This document shows positions 16,133-24,190 of a stretch of 64,000 bases of DNA, piece by piece. Each line of letters starts with the position of its first letter. The first letter of the stretch is position 1. The notes under the pieces were generated by a model. The model had not been told where the DNA came from, ran no database searches, and saw only the letters and a program-made list of their open reading frames with translations. The DNA is taken from assembly GCA_017537175.1 (NCBI GenBank), contig JAFYLH010000010.1, positions 96,201-160,200 on the forward strand, written 5' to 3'. A program made the position numbers and the translations under genes. The stretch comes from Clostridia bacterium. GTDB lineage: Bacteria; Bacillota; Clostridia; Oscillospirales; CAG-272.

Positions 16133-19100
16133 TTATTTTTCCTTCCACTTTGCAGTGAGGACTATATCGTCGGTATAGGTCTTTGCCGAAAGGCTTGTTA
16201 CCTTTTTACCTGCCTCTGTATACCAGCCGAGGAAGGTGTAACCCTCCATGGTGGGATTTACAAGAGTAACTGCCTTGGTATAGGTATATGTATTGGGTGC
16301 CTTTGCGGGCAGAACAAAGTCCTGTGTAAGGGAGTTTAAGTATATGATATTGTAGGTATTTACCTCCCACTTTGCATATACTGTTATGTTTGCGGTAATG
16401 CTGCAAGCTTCGATTGTGTCAATTGCCTTGGTGCAAGCCTTATCGGTATACCAGCCGATAAAGGTATAGCCTGTCTTGGTGGGTATGGGAAGAACTGTGG
16501 CAACGTCATAAGTATGCTTGGTGGGATAACCTGTAGCAAGCTTGCCCGAGAAGGATGCGTTGTTGTAGTCCTTATAAGTAATGCTGTACTTGTTTGCAGT
16601 CCACTTTGCGTAAAGGTCGATATCCTCTGTGTACTTACCCTTTGCAAGGCTTGTCACCTTGGTACCGTTTTCAAGATACCAGCCGCCAAAGGTGTAGCCT
16701 GTCTTTGTGGGATTGATAAGGGTCACTGCCGCAGAATACTTATATTCTGTGGGAGCTTCCTTTGCAAACTCGCCGCTGAAGGTATCGCCGCCCATATCGT
16801 AGTAACGGATAACGCAGGGATTTACCTCCCACTTTGCATATACTGTTACGTTTGCGGTAATGCTGCAAGCTTCGATTGTGTCAATTGCCTTGGTGCAAGC
16901 CTTATCGGTATACCAGCCGATAAAGGTATAGCCTGTCTTGGTGGGTATGGGAAGAACTGTGACAACGTCATAAGTATGCTTGATAGCATAGCCTGTGGGA
17001 AGCTTGCCTGTAAAGGATGCGTTGTTCTGATCCTTGTAGGTGATGGTATAGGTGTTTGCAGTCCACTTTGCATAGAGGTCGATATCCTCTGTGTACTTAC
17101 CCTTTGCAAGGCTTGTCACCTTGGTGCCGTTTTCAAGATACCAGCCGCCAAAGGTGTAGCCTGTCTTTGTGGGATTGATAAGGGTCACTGCCGCAGAATA
17201 CTTATATTCTGTGGGTGCAGTCTTTGAGAATGTTCCCGAGAAAGCCTCGCCGCCCATATCGTAATAGTTGATACTGCGGGGATTTACCTGCCACTTTGCA
17301 TAAACGGTTATATTAGACCTGATGCTGCAAGCCGTAATAGTGTCTATAGCCTTGGTACAAGCCTTGTCGCTGTGCCAGCCCATAAATGTGTAGCCCGCTC
17401 TTGTAGGTACAGGCAGAACGGTGTCAACATCATAGGTGTGCTTGGCAGCATAGCCTGTGGGAAGCTTGCCTGTAAAGGATGCGTTGTTCTGATCCTTATA
17501 GGTAATAGTGTAGCTTATGGGATTCCATCTTGCGTAAAGACGGATAGTATCTGTAAATGCCTTTGCCGCAAGGGTGGTAACCTTGGCTCCTGCCTCGGTG
17601 TACCAGCCGCCAAAGGTGTAGCCTGTCTTTGTGGGGTTGACAAGAGTTGTCTTTGCGGTATAGGTATAGCTTACGGGAGTGCTCTTGCCGTATGTACCCG
17701 AGAAGTCATAACCGCCCAGATCATAATACTCAATATCATAGCTGCATACCTCCCACTTTGCGTAGAGGGTAAATGCCGCGGTATATGCGTCTGCTGCGAT
17801 CTCGGTCACAAGCTTTGTGCAAGCCTTGTCTGTATACCAGCCGACAAAGCTGTAGCCCTTCTTTTCGGCGGGAACAAGCTCGGTTACAGAGCCGTAAGCA
17901 TGGGTTGTGGGTGTGTCCTTGCCGAGAGTGCCGGAAAGGGTCGCGTTGTTATAATCCTTATATGTGATCTTATAGCTGTTGGCATTCCACTTTGCGTAAA
18001 GAGTGATGTTGCCAAGATATGCATTTGCCTTAAGGGTGGTTACCTTGGTTCCGTTTTCAAGATACCAGCCGCCGAAGGTGTAGCCTGCTCTTGTAGGATC
18101 AACCAGCTTGGTCTCTGTGCCGAATGTATGTGTTGTAGGAGTATTTTTGCCGAACTCACCGTCAGCCATATTCATATATGTAACGGTATATTCGTTATTC
18201 TTGGTATCGGTATAACCGCAGTCGGCACAAGCTCTGGTGCTGTGACCGCGGCCGTCGTCCGCCCACTGACCGTACGCGTGGGGCAGAGCCATAAGACCCT
18301 CAACGTAATTGAAGCCGCACTGGATACAGGTATGGTATGCCACACCGTCGCTTGTACAGGTAGGTGCGGGATCGTATACGGTATTGTAGGTATGCTTTGC
18401 CATTTCCTCCCATACCGCATAGAGGGTAACGCCCTTGTTCTTGGTATAAACAGAGCCTGCAAGGTATGTGGGGACATCTGCGTTCTTGTTTTCAGACCAT
18501 CCCTCAAAGATATAGCCTGTTCTCTTGGGAATGTCAGTGGTAAGCTTAAGATCGACATCCTCGGTCTTGGTCTGTGCAGCAGGAGTAGGAGTACCACCGT
18601 TGGCATCGTACTTTACCGCATACTTTTCGATTACGTCAACGTAGACCTTGTCTGTCCACTGTGCATAAAGGACAACGGGATCAGAATTTCCTCTGTCACC
18701 GCCGATATTCTTACCTATAGAATAGCTCTTGCCGGAGCCGTCGGGCTTAGTGTTCCAGCCTGTAAGGGTAGCACCCTCCTTTGTGAAGATCTCGCCCTTG
18801 ACATAATAGCTGTTATATACATGGAGAGCATCCCAGTCCCACTCGATATACTCGACCACGTCCTCGCCTACACCGCCGTTAGCCTTGTATGTTACAGAGG
18901 GCTCCCAAATTGCGTAAAACTCGATGGCGGTATCGCCGTATTCACAGGTGGTGGTATGGAAAGCGCTCCAAGGGAGCTTGCCGCCTGTGGGGGGAATGGT
19001 AAGATTCTGCTTGGCAGTTTCGGTAGTAAAGAAGCTCATATCCGAGCGAAGAAGTCCGTAGAAAACTCTGCCGTCCGACATGGTATAAAGTCTGCATCCT

Positions 19101-19852
19101 GACTTTACAGGCTTGTTTGAACCCTCGGGGAGATCAAAGTTGCCGTACAGGGTCTTGGGATTCTGATAGTTGTTGTCGTCATATCCGCAAACGTACTTTA
19201 AAAAGATATCGTCACCGGTCTTGGGGAATGTACCGCCGTCTGCATTATACTGAATACGGTAGCCCCAGATAGCATAGAGTGTAGCGTTTGCGTTAACATT
19301 ATATACCTCACGGTAGGTTTCTCCTATACCCTTGGAGGTGGTGGAGTCCTGCTCTGTATTCCACTCGATAAACACGCGCTGGTCGCTGTTCTTGGGATAC
19401 ATACCGAGCTGACTCTTAACTGCCGACTTCTTTACGGGAAGCTCAAGGTCTGCGGCAGGGAACTTGTATTTTGTAACAACACCTGTACCCGCACCCTCGT
19501 TACCTCTATGGAGGTTAACGGTGTATGCCCAAGCCGCAAAAAGCATAGTATCGCAGTTAACGGTGATCTTGGAGGATCCGCCGTACTTGGCATCATAGCT
19601 GTATGCAATGATACCCTTAGCCGCATTTTCTGCAGTTGTTGCCCAACCGCGGAAAATCATACCGTCTTTGGTGGGAACAGCTGAAGGAATGGTAAGTGTA
19701 CCGGTGGTAGTAACCGCACCGGGACCGCCAACGCCTGTGTTAGCATTAAAGGCAACGGTATAGCTACCGCTTGCAGTAGAGATAACTGCCATCATAGGTA
19801 TAAGCATAGCCAATACCGTCAAAAGGGCAATTATCCTTTTGGTCATTTTCAT
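16133..19852 (-). CDS. Large secreted InlB B-repeat (Flg_new-type) surface protein
   Basis: The 1239-residue protein has a signal peptide (residues 1 to about 30). About five divergent beta-repeat modules follow, then a Cys-rich insert with CIQCG and CADCG near residues 500-550. Nine further modules, each ending near GYTFxGWY and YAKW, complete it. The last modules alternate between two types (DKACTK and YLENGTK), making a 462-bp unit in the DNA. InlB/Flg_new repeats are small beta-grasp-like domains seen in adhesins and other extracellular proteins. No LPXTG motif, SLH module or membrane anchor is visible at the C-terminus, so how it is retained is unclear. The start at 19852 follows AAAGGAG. 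Confidence 0.88.
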   Translation of the reverse strand: MKMTKRIIALLTVLAMLIPMMAVISTASGSYTVAFNANTGVGGPGAVTTTGTLTIPSAVPTKDGMIFRGWATTAENAAKGIIAYSYDAKYGGSSKITVNCDTMLFAAWAYTVNLHRGNEGAGTGVVTKYKFPAADLELPVKKSAVKSQLGMYPKNSDQRVFIEWNTEQDSTTSKGIGETYREVYNVNANATLYAIWGYRIQYNADGGTFPKTGDDIFLKYVCGYDDNNYQNPKTLYGNFDLPEGSNKPVKSGCRLYTMSDGRVFYGLLRSDMSFFTTETAKQNLTIPPTGGKLPWSAFHTTTCEYGDTAIEFYAIWEPSVTYKANGGVGEDVVEYIEWDWDALHVYNSYYVKGEIFTKEGATLTGWNTKPDGSGKSYSIGKNIGGDRGNSDPVVLYAQWTDKVYVDVIEKYAVKYDANGGTPTPAAQTKTEDVDLKLTTDIPKRTGYIFEGWSENKNADVPTYLAGSVYTKNKGVTLYAVWEEMAKHTYNTVYDPAPTCTSDGVAYHTCIQCGFNYVEGLMALPHAYGQWADDGRGHSTRACADCGYTDTKNNEYTVTYMNMADGEFGKNTPTTHTFGTETKLVDPTRAGYTFGGWYLENGTKVTTLKANAYLGNITLYAKWNANSYKITYKDYNNATLSGTLGKDTPTTHAYGSVTELVPAEKKGYSFVGWYTDKACTKLVTEIAADAYTAAFTLYAKWEVCSYDIEYYDLGGYDFSGTYGKSTPVSYTYTAKTTLVNPTKTGYTFGGWYTEAGAKVTTLAAKAFTDTIRLYARWNPISYTITYKDQNNASFTGKLPTGYAAKHTYDVDTVLPVPTRAGYTFMGWHSDKACTKAIDTITACSIRSNITVYAKWQVNPRSINYYDMGGEAFSGTFSKTAPTEYKYSAAVTLINPTKTGYTFGGWYLENGTKVTSLAKGKYTEDIDLYAKWTANTYTITYKDQNNASFTGKLPTGYAIKHTYDVVTVLPIPTKTGYTFIGWYTDKACTKAIDTIEACSITANVTVYAKWEVNPCVIRYYDMGGDTFSGEFAKEAPTEYKYSAAVTLINPTKTGYTFGGWYLENGTKVTSLAKGKYTEDIDLYAKWTANKYSITYKDYNNASFSGKLATGYPTKHTYDVATVLPIPTKTGYTFIGWYTDKACTKAIDTIEACSITANITVYAKWEVNTYNIIYLNSLTQDFVLPAKAPNTYTYTKAVTLVNPTMEGYTFLGWYTEAGKKVTSLSAKTYTDDIVLTAKWKEK
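16361..17764 (-). repeat. 462-bp tandem repeat units inside the InlB-repeat gene
   Basis: The same boundary sequence (TACCTCCCACTTTGC or a close variant on the plus strand) begins at 16361, 16823, 17285 and 17747, spaced exactly 462 bases apart. Each unit encodes two alternating modules (154 residues). The units starting at 16361 and 16823 are nearly identical over long stretches. Confidence 0.9.
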
Positions 19853-19889
19853 AAAATACTCCTTTGTATTTATAGTCATTCAAGGATAA

Positions 19890-19918
19890 ATTGTACCAAA
19901 TATTTATTGAAGTGTCAA
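19890..19918 (-). promoter_or_regulatory. Promoter of the InlB-repeat gene
   Basis: On the minus strand TTGACA (19913-19918) is 17 bases from TACAAT (19890-19895). Confidence 0.75.
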
Positions 19919-19963
19919 TAAAGCTCGATGTTTGTTTATAAATACATACATAAAAGTTTATAA

Positions 19964-19997
19964 AGGCAGCTGCGATAAAACATCATCGCAGCTGCCT
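19964..19997. terminator. Terminator of the ireB-ribF-carboxypeptidase-like operon
   Basis: A 13-bp stem (19964-19976 with 19985-19997) with an eight-base loop lies just after the operon's last stop codon. Confidence 0.8.
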
Positions 19998-20006
19998 GTA
20001 AAAACC

Positions 20007-21353
20007 TTATCTTCTTTTTCTGTACCTTACTACCTGTCTCTTGCGGGAGATATGCACCGACATCCACAGCACATATGCCGCTATTATAAGCAGTATCAAT
20101 ACACCTATGGCTATGGTTACGGGATGTGTAACTACACTGAGAATTATATCCAGAATGAGAAGTCCGCCGGTTCGTTCCACATTGTTTCTTGCAATAAGGT
20201 TTACCGTACCCGCCGCTTCTCCATCGATATATACCGTCATTTCTCCCACTACCTGACCCTTGCTTATGGGAGCCTTAAGAGTCTTGTGCTTAAGGGTATA
20301 CTCCTTGGTAACAACAGACTCTATATCTGTATCCATAGGCAAAAAGGACACCAGCTTTTCCTCGGACAGCAGCACCACATGGTCCACATTGCCGGAAAGC
20401 TTGACAGGCACCTCACAGACTGTGGTAGAGGTATCCACCAGAGTGAAGTAGCCAAAGCCCTTGTATGCCCAGTCAAGGAGCATCAGGGCATCCTCATAGC
20501 CGCTGACAAAGAACTTTTCCTGCTCCTTTTTGTTCCCGTTTTCGTCATATACCGCCTCGGGATCTCTTGCACCCATAACCACCACAACATATGTAAGTCC
20601 GGAGTTACTGCGTCCGATAGCGGTAACACACCAGCCTGCCTTGCTTGAATAGCCTGCGTTGAGACCCATTACCGAGCGGGTAAGATATTTGGTGTTGTAA
20701 TAGTTGGATATAAAATAGTTTCTGTTATAGAGATTTCGACCGTTGTTCTTGTTTGTTGTCTCTAGGGCAACAGAGGGAGAGTCGGATATCTCGATATATT
20801 TTGCTATGGTATAGGCATGGCAGGCAAGCTTGACCACATCCCCGACCGAGGTATACATTCCCTCCTGGTCGGTGCCTGCGGGATTGGTATAGTGAGTGTT
20901 GGCCATACCAAGCTCCTCGGCCTTTTGGTTCATCATACCCACAAAGCTGTCAACATCCCCTGCAACCGAATATGCAAGAATATATGCGGCATCGTTGCCG
21001 TTGCCTATAATAAGTGCCGAAATGACCTTTTCTGCCACCAGAACCTCTCCGCGCTTGAACTGTGCGGTAAGGCCTGTTACATCCTTGAGCCAGCCGTCAC
21101 CTACCGTGATCTCGGCATCATAATGTCCCTCATAATATTCAAGGGCAAGTATGGCGGTCATTATCTTTGCAGTACCCGCGGGAGCGATCTGATCCTCGGT
21201 GTACATCTCATAGCAGAAGCGGCTGTTTTCTATATTATAAACCGCACAGTTGGTGGCATAAAGAACCTCGGGATCCTCAAGAGCAAAGCTGCCCAAGGGA
21301 AGACAGGACACCAATACAGCGGTGATGATCAATAATAATGCTATCTTTTTCAT
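20007..21353 (-). CDS. D-alanyl-D-alanine carboxypeptidase-like protein lacking catalytic motifs (probable pseudoenzyme)
   Basis: The 448-residue protein has the architecture of DacF/PBP5-type carboxypeptidases: signal peptide, S11 peptidase domain (about residues 30-270), a beta-rich C-terminal domain, a transmembrane helix near residues 410-430 and a basic tail. All three catalytic motifs are changed. SxxK reads PAGTAKIMTA (Ser to Gly), SxN reads GNGNDAA (Ser to Asn), and KTG reads LNAGYSSKAG (Lys-Thr to Asn-Ala). The bases were checked on the opposite strand and the frame is intact. It cannot be a normal serine carboxypeptidase and may bind peptidoglycan or act as a sensor or scaffold. It overlaps ribF by one base. 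Confidence 0.85.
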   Translation of the reverse strand: MKKIALLLIITAVLVSCLPLGSFALEDPEVLYATNCAVYNIENSRFCYEMYTEDQIAPAGTAKIMTAILALEYYEGHYDAEITVGDGWLKDVTGLTAQFKRGEVLVAEKVISALIIGNGNDAAYILAYSVAGDVDSFVGMMNQKAEELGMANTHYTNPAGTDQEGMYTSVGDVVKLACHAYTIAKYIEISDSPSVALETTNKNNGRNLYNRNYFISNYYNTKYLTRSVMGLNAGYSSKAGWCVTAIGRSNSGLTYVVVVMGARDPEAVYDENGNKKEQEKFFVSGYEDALMLLDWAYKGFGYFTLVDTSTTVCEVPVKLSGNVDHVVLLSEEKLVSFLPMDTDIESVVTKEYTLKHKTLKAPISKGQVVGEMTVYIDGEAAGTVNLIARNNVERTGGLLILDIILSVVTHPVTIAIGVLILLIIAAYVLWMSVHISRKRQVVRYRKRR

Positions 21354-22237
21354 TATTGAAAATATTCCTTTGTTGCTTCAACATCAAGAGCTATCTGTCG
21401 GGAAAGCTCTTCATAGGTAGAAAATTTTTTCTCGGGACGCAGCATACGGTAAAAATCAACACTTATCTCTTCACCGTACAGATCCCCCTCATATCCGATG
21501 ATAAAGGTCTCAAAATAAGGCTCGTTTTTGTCGGTAACGGTAGGCCGCACACCAAAATTGGTAACAGCGGCGTGACCCATACAGCTGCAGATATAAACAC
21601 CGTAGGGCAGTCTTACCGAGCCCTCCTTTAAGGCTTGATTAACTGTGGGAAAGCCAAGCGATCTTCCTATTTTGTTGCCGTGGCTGACACGGTATTTTAC
21701 CGAATAGGCTCTGCCCAGCATTGCGTTTGCTCCCTCAATATCTCCCGATGACAGACATCTGCGTATACGGGAGGAGCTGACTGCCTCGCCCTCATATTCC
21801 ACAGCATCAACTATAAGCACCTCTCTGCCTCTTTCAAGCATAAGAGACTTAAGCATTGCGGCATCTCCCCCGGCATCCTTGCCAAATCTGAAATTAAAGC
21901 CGCAAACACAACGGTATGCGTTAAGCCTGTCCGTAAGGATATCTGTAACAAAGCTCTCGGGGGTCATATCCCGTATCTCGCAAAAATCAAAAACACCCGC
22001 ATAGTCCACACCCATATCATAAAGCAGCTTGAGCTTTTCTTCGATATCGATAATATAGGGCGAGCCGAAGGGATTTTGGCGGAAAGTAAAAACGCAGCAT
22101 TTCATATCGCTGCATTTTGCCTGCCGTATAAGCTCTCTGTGACCGATATGCAATCCGTCAAAATTACCGAGCGCGACTGATACAGGAAGGTCGATTTTTT
22201 CGATCTCGCTTCCTGCCCTTAAATCGTATACGGTCAT
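21353..22237 (-). CDS. ribF: Bifunctional riboflavin kinase/FAD synthetase
   Basis: The 294-residue enzyme makes FMN and then FAD from riboflavin. The N-terminal adenylyltransferase domain has GNFDGLHIGHREL near residue 23 and a later SSSRIR motif. The C-terminal kinase domain has GRSLGFPTVN near residue 190. Length and domain order match the usual bacterial RibF. It lies two bases after ireB and is followed by the carboxypeptidase-like gene with a one-base overlap, so all three should be co-transcribed from 22519-22547. Confidence 0.94.
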   Translation of the reverse strand: MTVYDLRAGSEIEKIDLPVSVALGNFDGLHIGHRELIRQAKCSDMKCCVFTFRQNPFGSPYIIDIEEKLKLLYDMGVDYAGVFDFCEIRDMTPESFVTDILTDRLNAYRCVCGFNFRFGKDAGGDAAMLKSLMLERGREVLIVDAVEYEGEAVSSSRIRRCLSSGDIEGANAMLGRAYSVKYRVSHGNKIGRSLGFPTVNQALKEGSVRLPYGVYICSCMGHAAVTNFGVRPTVTDKNEPYFETFIIGYEGDLYGEEISVDFYRMLRPEKKFSTYEELSRQIALDVEATKEYFQ

Positions 22238-22239
22238 AT

Positions 22240-22500
22240 TTACTTAAGTCCGAGATAATTTTTAACCAGATTGTTCATCAGCTCGTCTCTGTCGATACGG
22301 CAGATAAGCGAGCGGGCGTTCTTGTGGTTGGTGATGTAGGTGGGGTCCTCGGACAGGATATAGCCCACTATCTGATTGAGAGGATTATAGCCCTTCTCCT
22401 GCAGAGCCTGATAAACGGTCAGAAGTATGCTCTTGGCCTCAAGCTCCTTGGTATCCTTAAGTGAAAAGGTTATGGTTTTTTCTTTTTCGTTATTCATCAT
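22240..22500 (-). CDS. ireB: IreB family (UPF0297) regulatory phosphoprotein
   Basis: An 86-residue protein matching the short, conserved IreB family. Diagnostic stretches are [11 protein letters not shown] near the N-terminus, [27 protein letters not shown] in the middle and [13 protein letters not shown] near the end. In Enterococcus faecalis IreB is the substrate of the PASTA kinase IreK, and it influences intrinsic cephalosporin resistance. Two adjacent ATG codons could start it; AGGTGA serves either. Its operon with a D,D-carboxypeptidase-like protein is notable given that cell-wall role. Confidence 0.92.
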   Translation of the reverse strand: MMNNEKEKTITFSLKDTKELEAKSILLTVYQALQEKGYNPLNQIVGYILSEDPTYITNHKNARSLICRIDRDELMNNLVKNYLGLK

Positions 22501-22518
22501 CTATATCACCTCATTATA

Positions 22519-22547
22519 ATTGTACACTACAATTTGAAAATTTGCAA
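22519..22547 (-). promoter_or_regulatory. Promoter of ireB-ribF operon
   Basis: On the minus strand TTGCAA (22542-22547) is 17 bases from TACAAT (22519-22524). Confidence 0.65.
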
Positions 22548-22560
22548 GTGGTTTTATAAT

Positions 22561-22640
22561 ATTAATTAGGAATTAGGAGAAAACCGTTATAGCGGTTTTC
22601 AACAATAATTCTGCACTCTGCATTCTTCATTCTGCATTCA
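22561..22640. repeat. Short heptamer-like repeat tract with a central hairpin
   Basis: TTAGGA-type heptamers (22563-22579) and TCTGCAT-type units (22610-22640) flank an 8-bp hairpin (22579-22586 with 22593-22600). The same style of repeat occurs at 41684, 49671, 56427 and 58583. Confidence 0.55.
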
Positions 22641-22670
22641 AAAAGGCGGTGTCTTTCGACACCGCCTTTT
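22641..22670. terminator. Terminator after pduL
   Basis: A 13-bp stem (22641-22653 with 22658-22670) is followed by a T run on the plus strand and flanked by A/T on the minus side. Confidence 0.8.
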
Positions 22671-22679
22671 TAAGTCTGA

Positions 22680-23252
22680 TTACTTAACGATCTCGCCCAT
22701 AACCGCGCCAAATGCACAAGCTGCATTAGACTCGTCGGTATCGATATGCATTGCGAGAGCAAAGTTGGGGTTAACTCTTACAACAACGTCGCCGAACACA
22801 AGAGGTCTGTCGGTGTCAAGCTTAACGCCTACGATCTCCTTGTCAGCAACACCCAGCTTTTCTGCATCAGCAGGTGTCATATGTATGTGGCGCTTAGCTG
22901 CGATAACGCCGCAGTCAAGCTCTACCTCACCGCAGGGGCCAACCAGCTTGCAGCCGGGAGTACCTGCAATGTCGCCGCTCTCACGAACAGGTGGATTGAG
23001 GCCGAGGGTTCTTGCATCGGTAAGAGAAACCTCTACCTGGCTTGCAGGTCTTGCGGGACCGAGAACGATAACGTTGGCGATCTCCTTCTTGGGACCAACT
23101 ACGGTAACTCTCTCCTCACAAGCGAACTGACCGGGCTGGCTGAGATCCTTTTTGTGGGTAAGCTCGTGGCCTGCGCCAAAGAGAATTTCGATGTGCTCTG
23201 CTGCCAGATGTACGTGGCGGGCAGATGTTTCAACAATAAACTTATTATCCAT
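22680..23252 (-). CDS. pduL: Phosphate propanoyltransferase/phosphotransacetylase, PduL type
   Basis: A 190-residue PduL-family enzyme, unrelated in fold to Pta. It interconverts acyl-CoA and acyl phosphate for ATP formation through an acyl kinase. The duplicated beta-barrel is visible as two zinc-ligand motifs, SARHVHL near residue 10 and AKRHIHM near residue 123. The N-terminus begins directly at the first barrel, without the encapsulation peptide of microcompartment forms, and no shell genes are nearby. It is therefore probably a cytosolic enzyme in acetate or propionate fermentation. It is monocistronic, with AAGGAG before its start. Confidence 0.92.
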   Translation of the reverse strand: MDNKFIVETSARHVHLAAEHIEILFGAGHELTHKKDLSQPGQFACEERVTVVGPKKEIANVIVLGPARPASQVEVSLTDARTLGLNPPVRESGDIAGTPGCKLVGPCGEVELDCGVIAAKRHIHMTPADAEKLGVADKEIVGVKLDTDRPLVFGDVVVRVNPNFALAMHIDTDESNAACAFGAVMGEIVK

Positions 23253-23337
23253 AATATATCTCCTTTAGTATAAATATCAATTTATTTCATTATACTATGA
23301 TTAAAATAAAAAGTAAAGGAAAAAGTGAGATAAAATA

Positions 23338-23997
23338 ATGAATAATTCGCAAAAAAATGAAAATATTGAGGATACAGGAAGTATTACCACTAAAAAAGAC
23401 GGAATTTCTATCGAAACGATAACAGTAATAGGTCAGGTGGAGGGGCATTATCTGCTTCCCGAAAACCAAAAATCCACCAAGTATGAGCATCTTATCCCCC
23501 TTATCGTTGATGCCGAGCAGAACGAGGACATAAAGGGTGTTCTTATTATCCTCAATACGGTAGGCGGAGACGTGGAGGCGGGTCTTGCCCTTGCCGAGAT
23601 GATAGCGGGAATGGGCAAGCCCACGGTATCTTTGGTAGTAGGCGGAGGACATTCTATAGGTGTACCTCTTGCGGTATCGGCAGACAGATCCTTTATAGTC
23701 CCCTCTGCCACAATGACGGTTCATCCCGTGCGTATAACAGGCCTTGTGGTAGGCGCACCCCAGACCTACACTTATTTTAAAAAAATGCAGGAAAGAATAA
23801 CCGATTTTATCGTCAGTCACTCAAGCTGTACAAAGGATAAATTTGAAGCTCTCCTTGCCCAAAACAATGATATGGCAACCGACCAAGGTACAATCCTTGA
23901 TGGAAAAGATGCCGTTGATATAGGTCTGATAGACGAAGTAGGAAACTTAAAAGATGCTCTTAAATGTCTTAATGAAATGATAAAATCCCACACTTAA
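23338..23997 (+). CDS. tepA: ClpP-like serine protease, TepA/YmfB type
   Basis: A 219-residue member of the ClpP/crotonase fold. The nucleophile is the Ser in VGGGHSIGVPLA near residue 104, the His lies in MTVHPV near residue 126, and an upstream LNTVGGDVEAGLALAEMI helix is typical. The order GGDVEAG then GGGHSIG is that of the TepA/YmfB group, which lacks the Clp ATPase partner and has been linked to protein export or signal-peptide degradation in Bacillus. No ATPase is adjacent. The ORF ends one base before a mini-hairpin array and converges on the V-ATPase operon. Confidence 0.85.
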   Translation: MNNSQKNENIEDTGSITTKKDGISIETITVIGQVEGHYLLPENQKSTKYEHLIPLIVDAEQNEDIKGVLIILNTVGGDVEAGLALAEMIAGMGKPTVSLVVGGGHSIGVPLAVSADRSFIVPSATMTVHPVRITGLVVGAPQTYTYFKKMQERITDFIVSHSSCTKDKFEALLAQNNDMATDQGTILDGKDAVDIGLIDEVGNLKDALKCLNEMIKSHT

Positions 23998-23998
23998 A

Positions 23999-24185
23999 AT
24001 GATATTTTCTCTGACGAGAAAATGATATATGCCGAGGCATATTATGGTATAAAATTATCCGTTGCTCAAAAAAGCAACGGATAATTTTTTTCCTTAATAT
24101 TTTCGAAGAAAATATATCATAGGCGAAGCCTATATCATATGTCGTAAAACATATATCATAGATTTGTTTTACAAATCTATATCAT
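23999..24185. repeat. Array of distinct mini-hairpins joined by ATGATAT/ATATCAT heptamers
   Basis: ATGATAT occurs at 23999-24005 and 24022-24028. Its reverse complement ATATCAT occurs at 24114-24120, 24132-24138, 24153-24159 and 24179-24185. Between them lie different short palindromes: TTTCTC-TGAC-GAGAAA, ATGCC-GAG-GCAT, AGGC-GAA-GCCT, ATGT-CGTAAA-ACAT and AGATTTGT-TTT-ACAAATCT. The heptamer orientation flips around the central terminator at 24051-24088. Confidence 0.85.
24051..24088. terminator. Bidirectional terminator between tepA and ntpK
   Basis: A perfect 16-bp stem (24051-24066 with 24073-24088) with a six-base loop, flanked by a T run, in the middle of the hairpin array. Confidence 0.85.
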
Positions 24186-24190
24186 TAATG

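Noticed and set aside
17372..19102. Long plus-strand open frame opposite the InlB-repeat gene
   Set aside because: The minus-strand frame has a signal peptide and clear repeat modules; the plus-strand product is a Cys-rich shadow of the same repeats.
23999..24185. Possible CRISPR array because of regularly spaced short repeats
   Set aside because: The repeated unit is only 7 bases, the spacers are self-complementary and 11-19 bases long, the direction flips within the array, and no cas gene is near.
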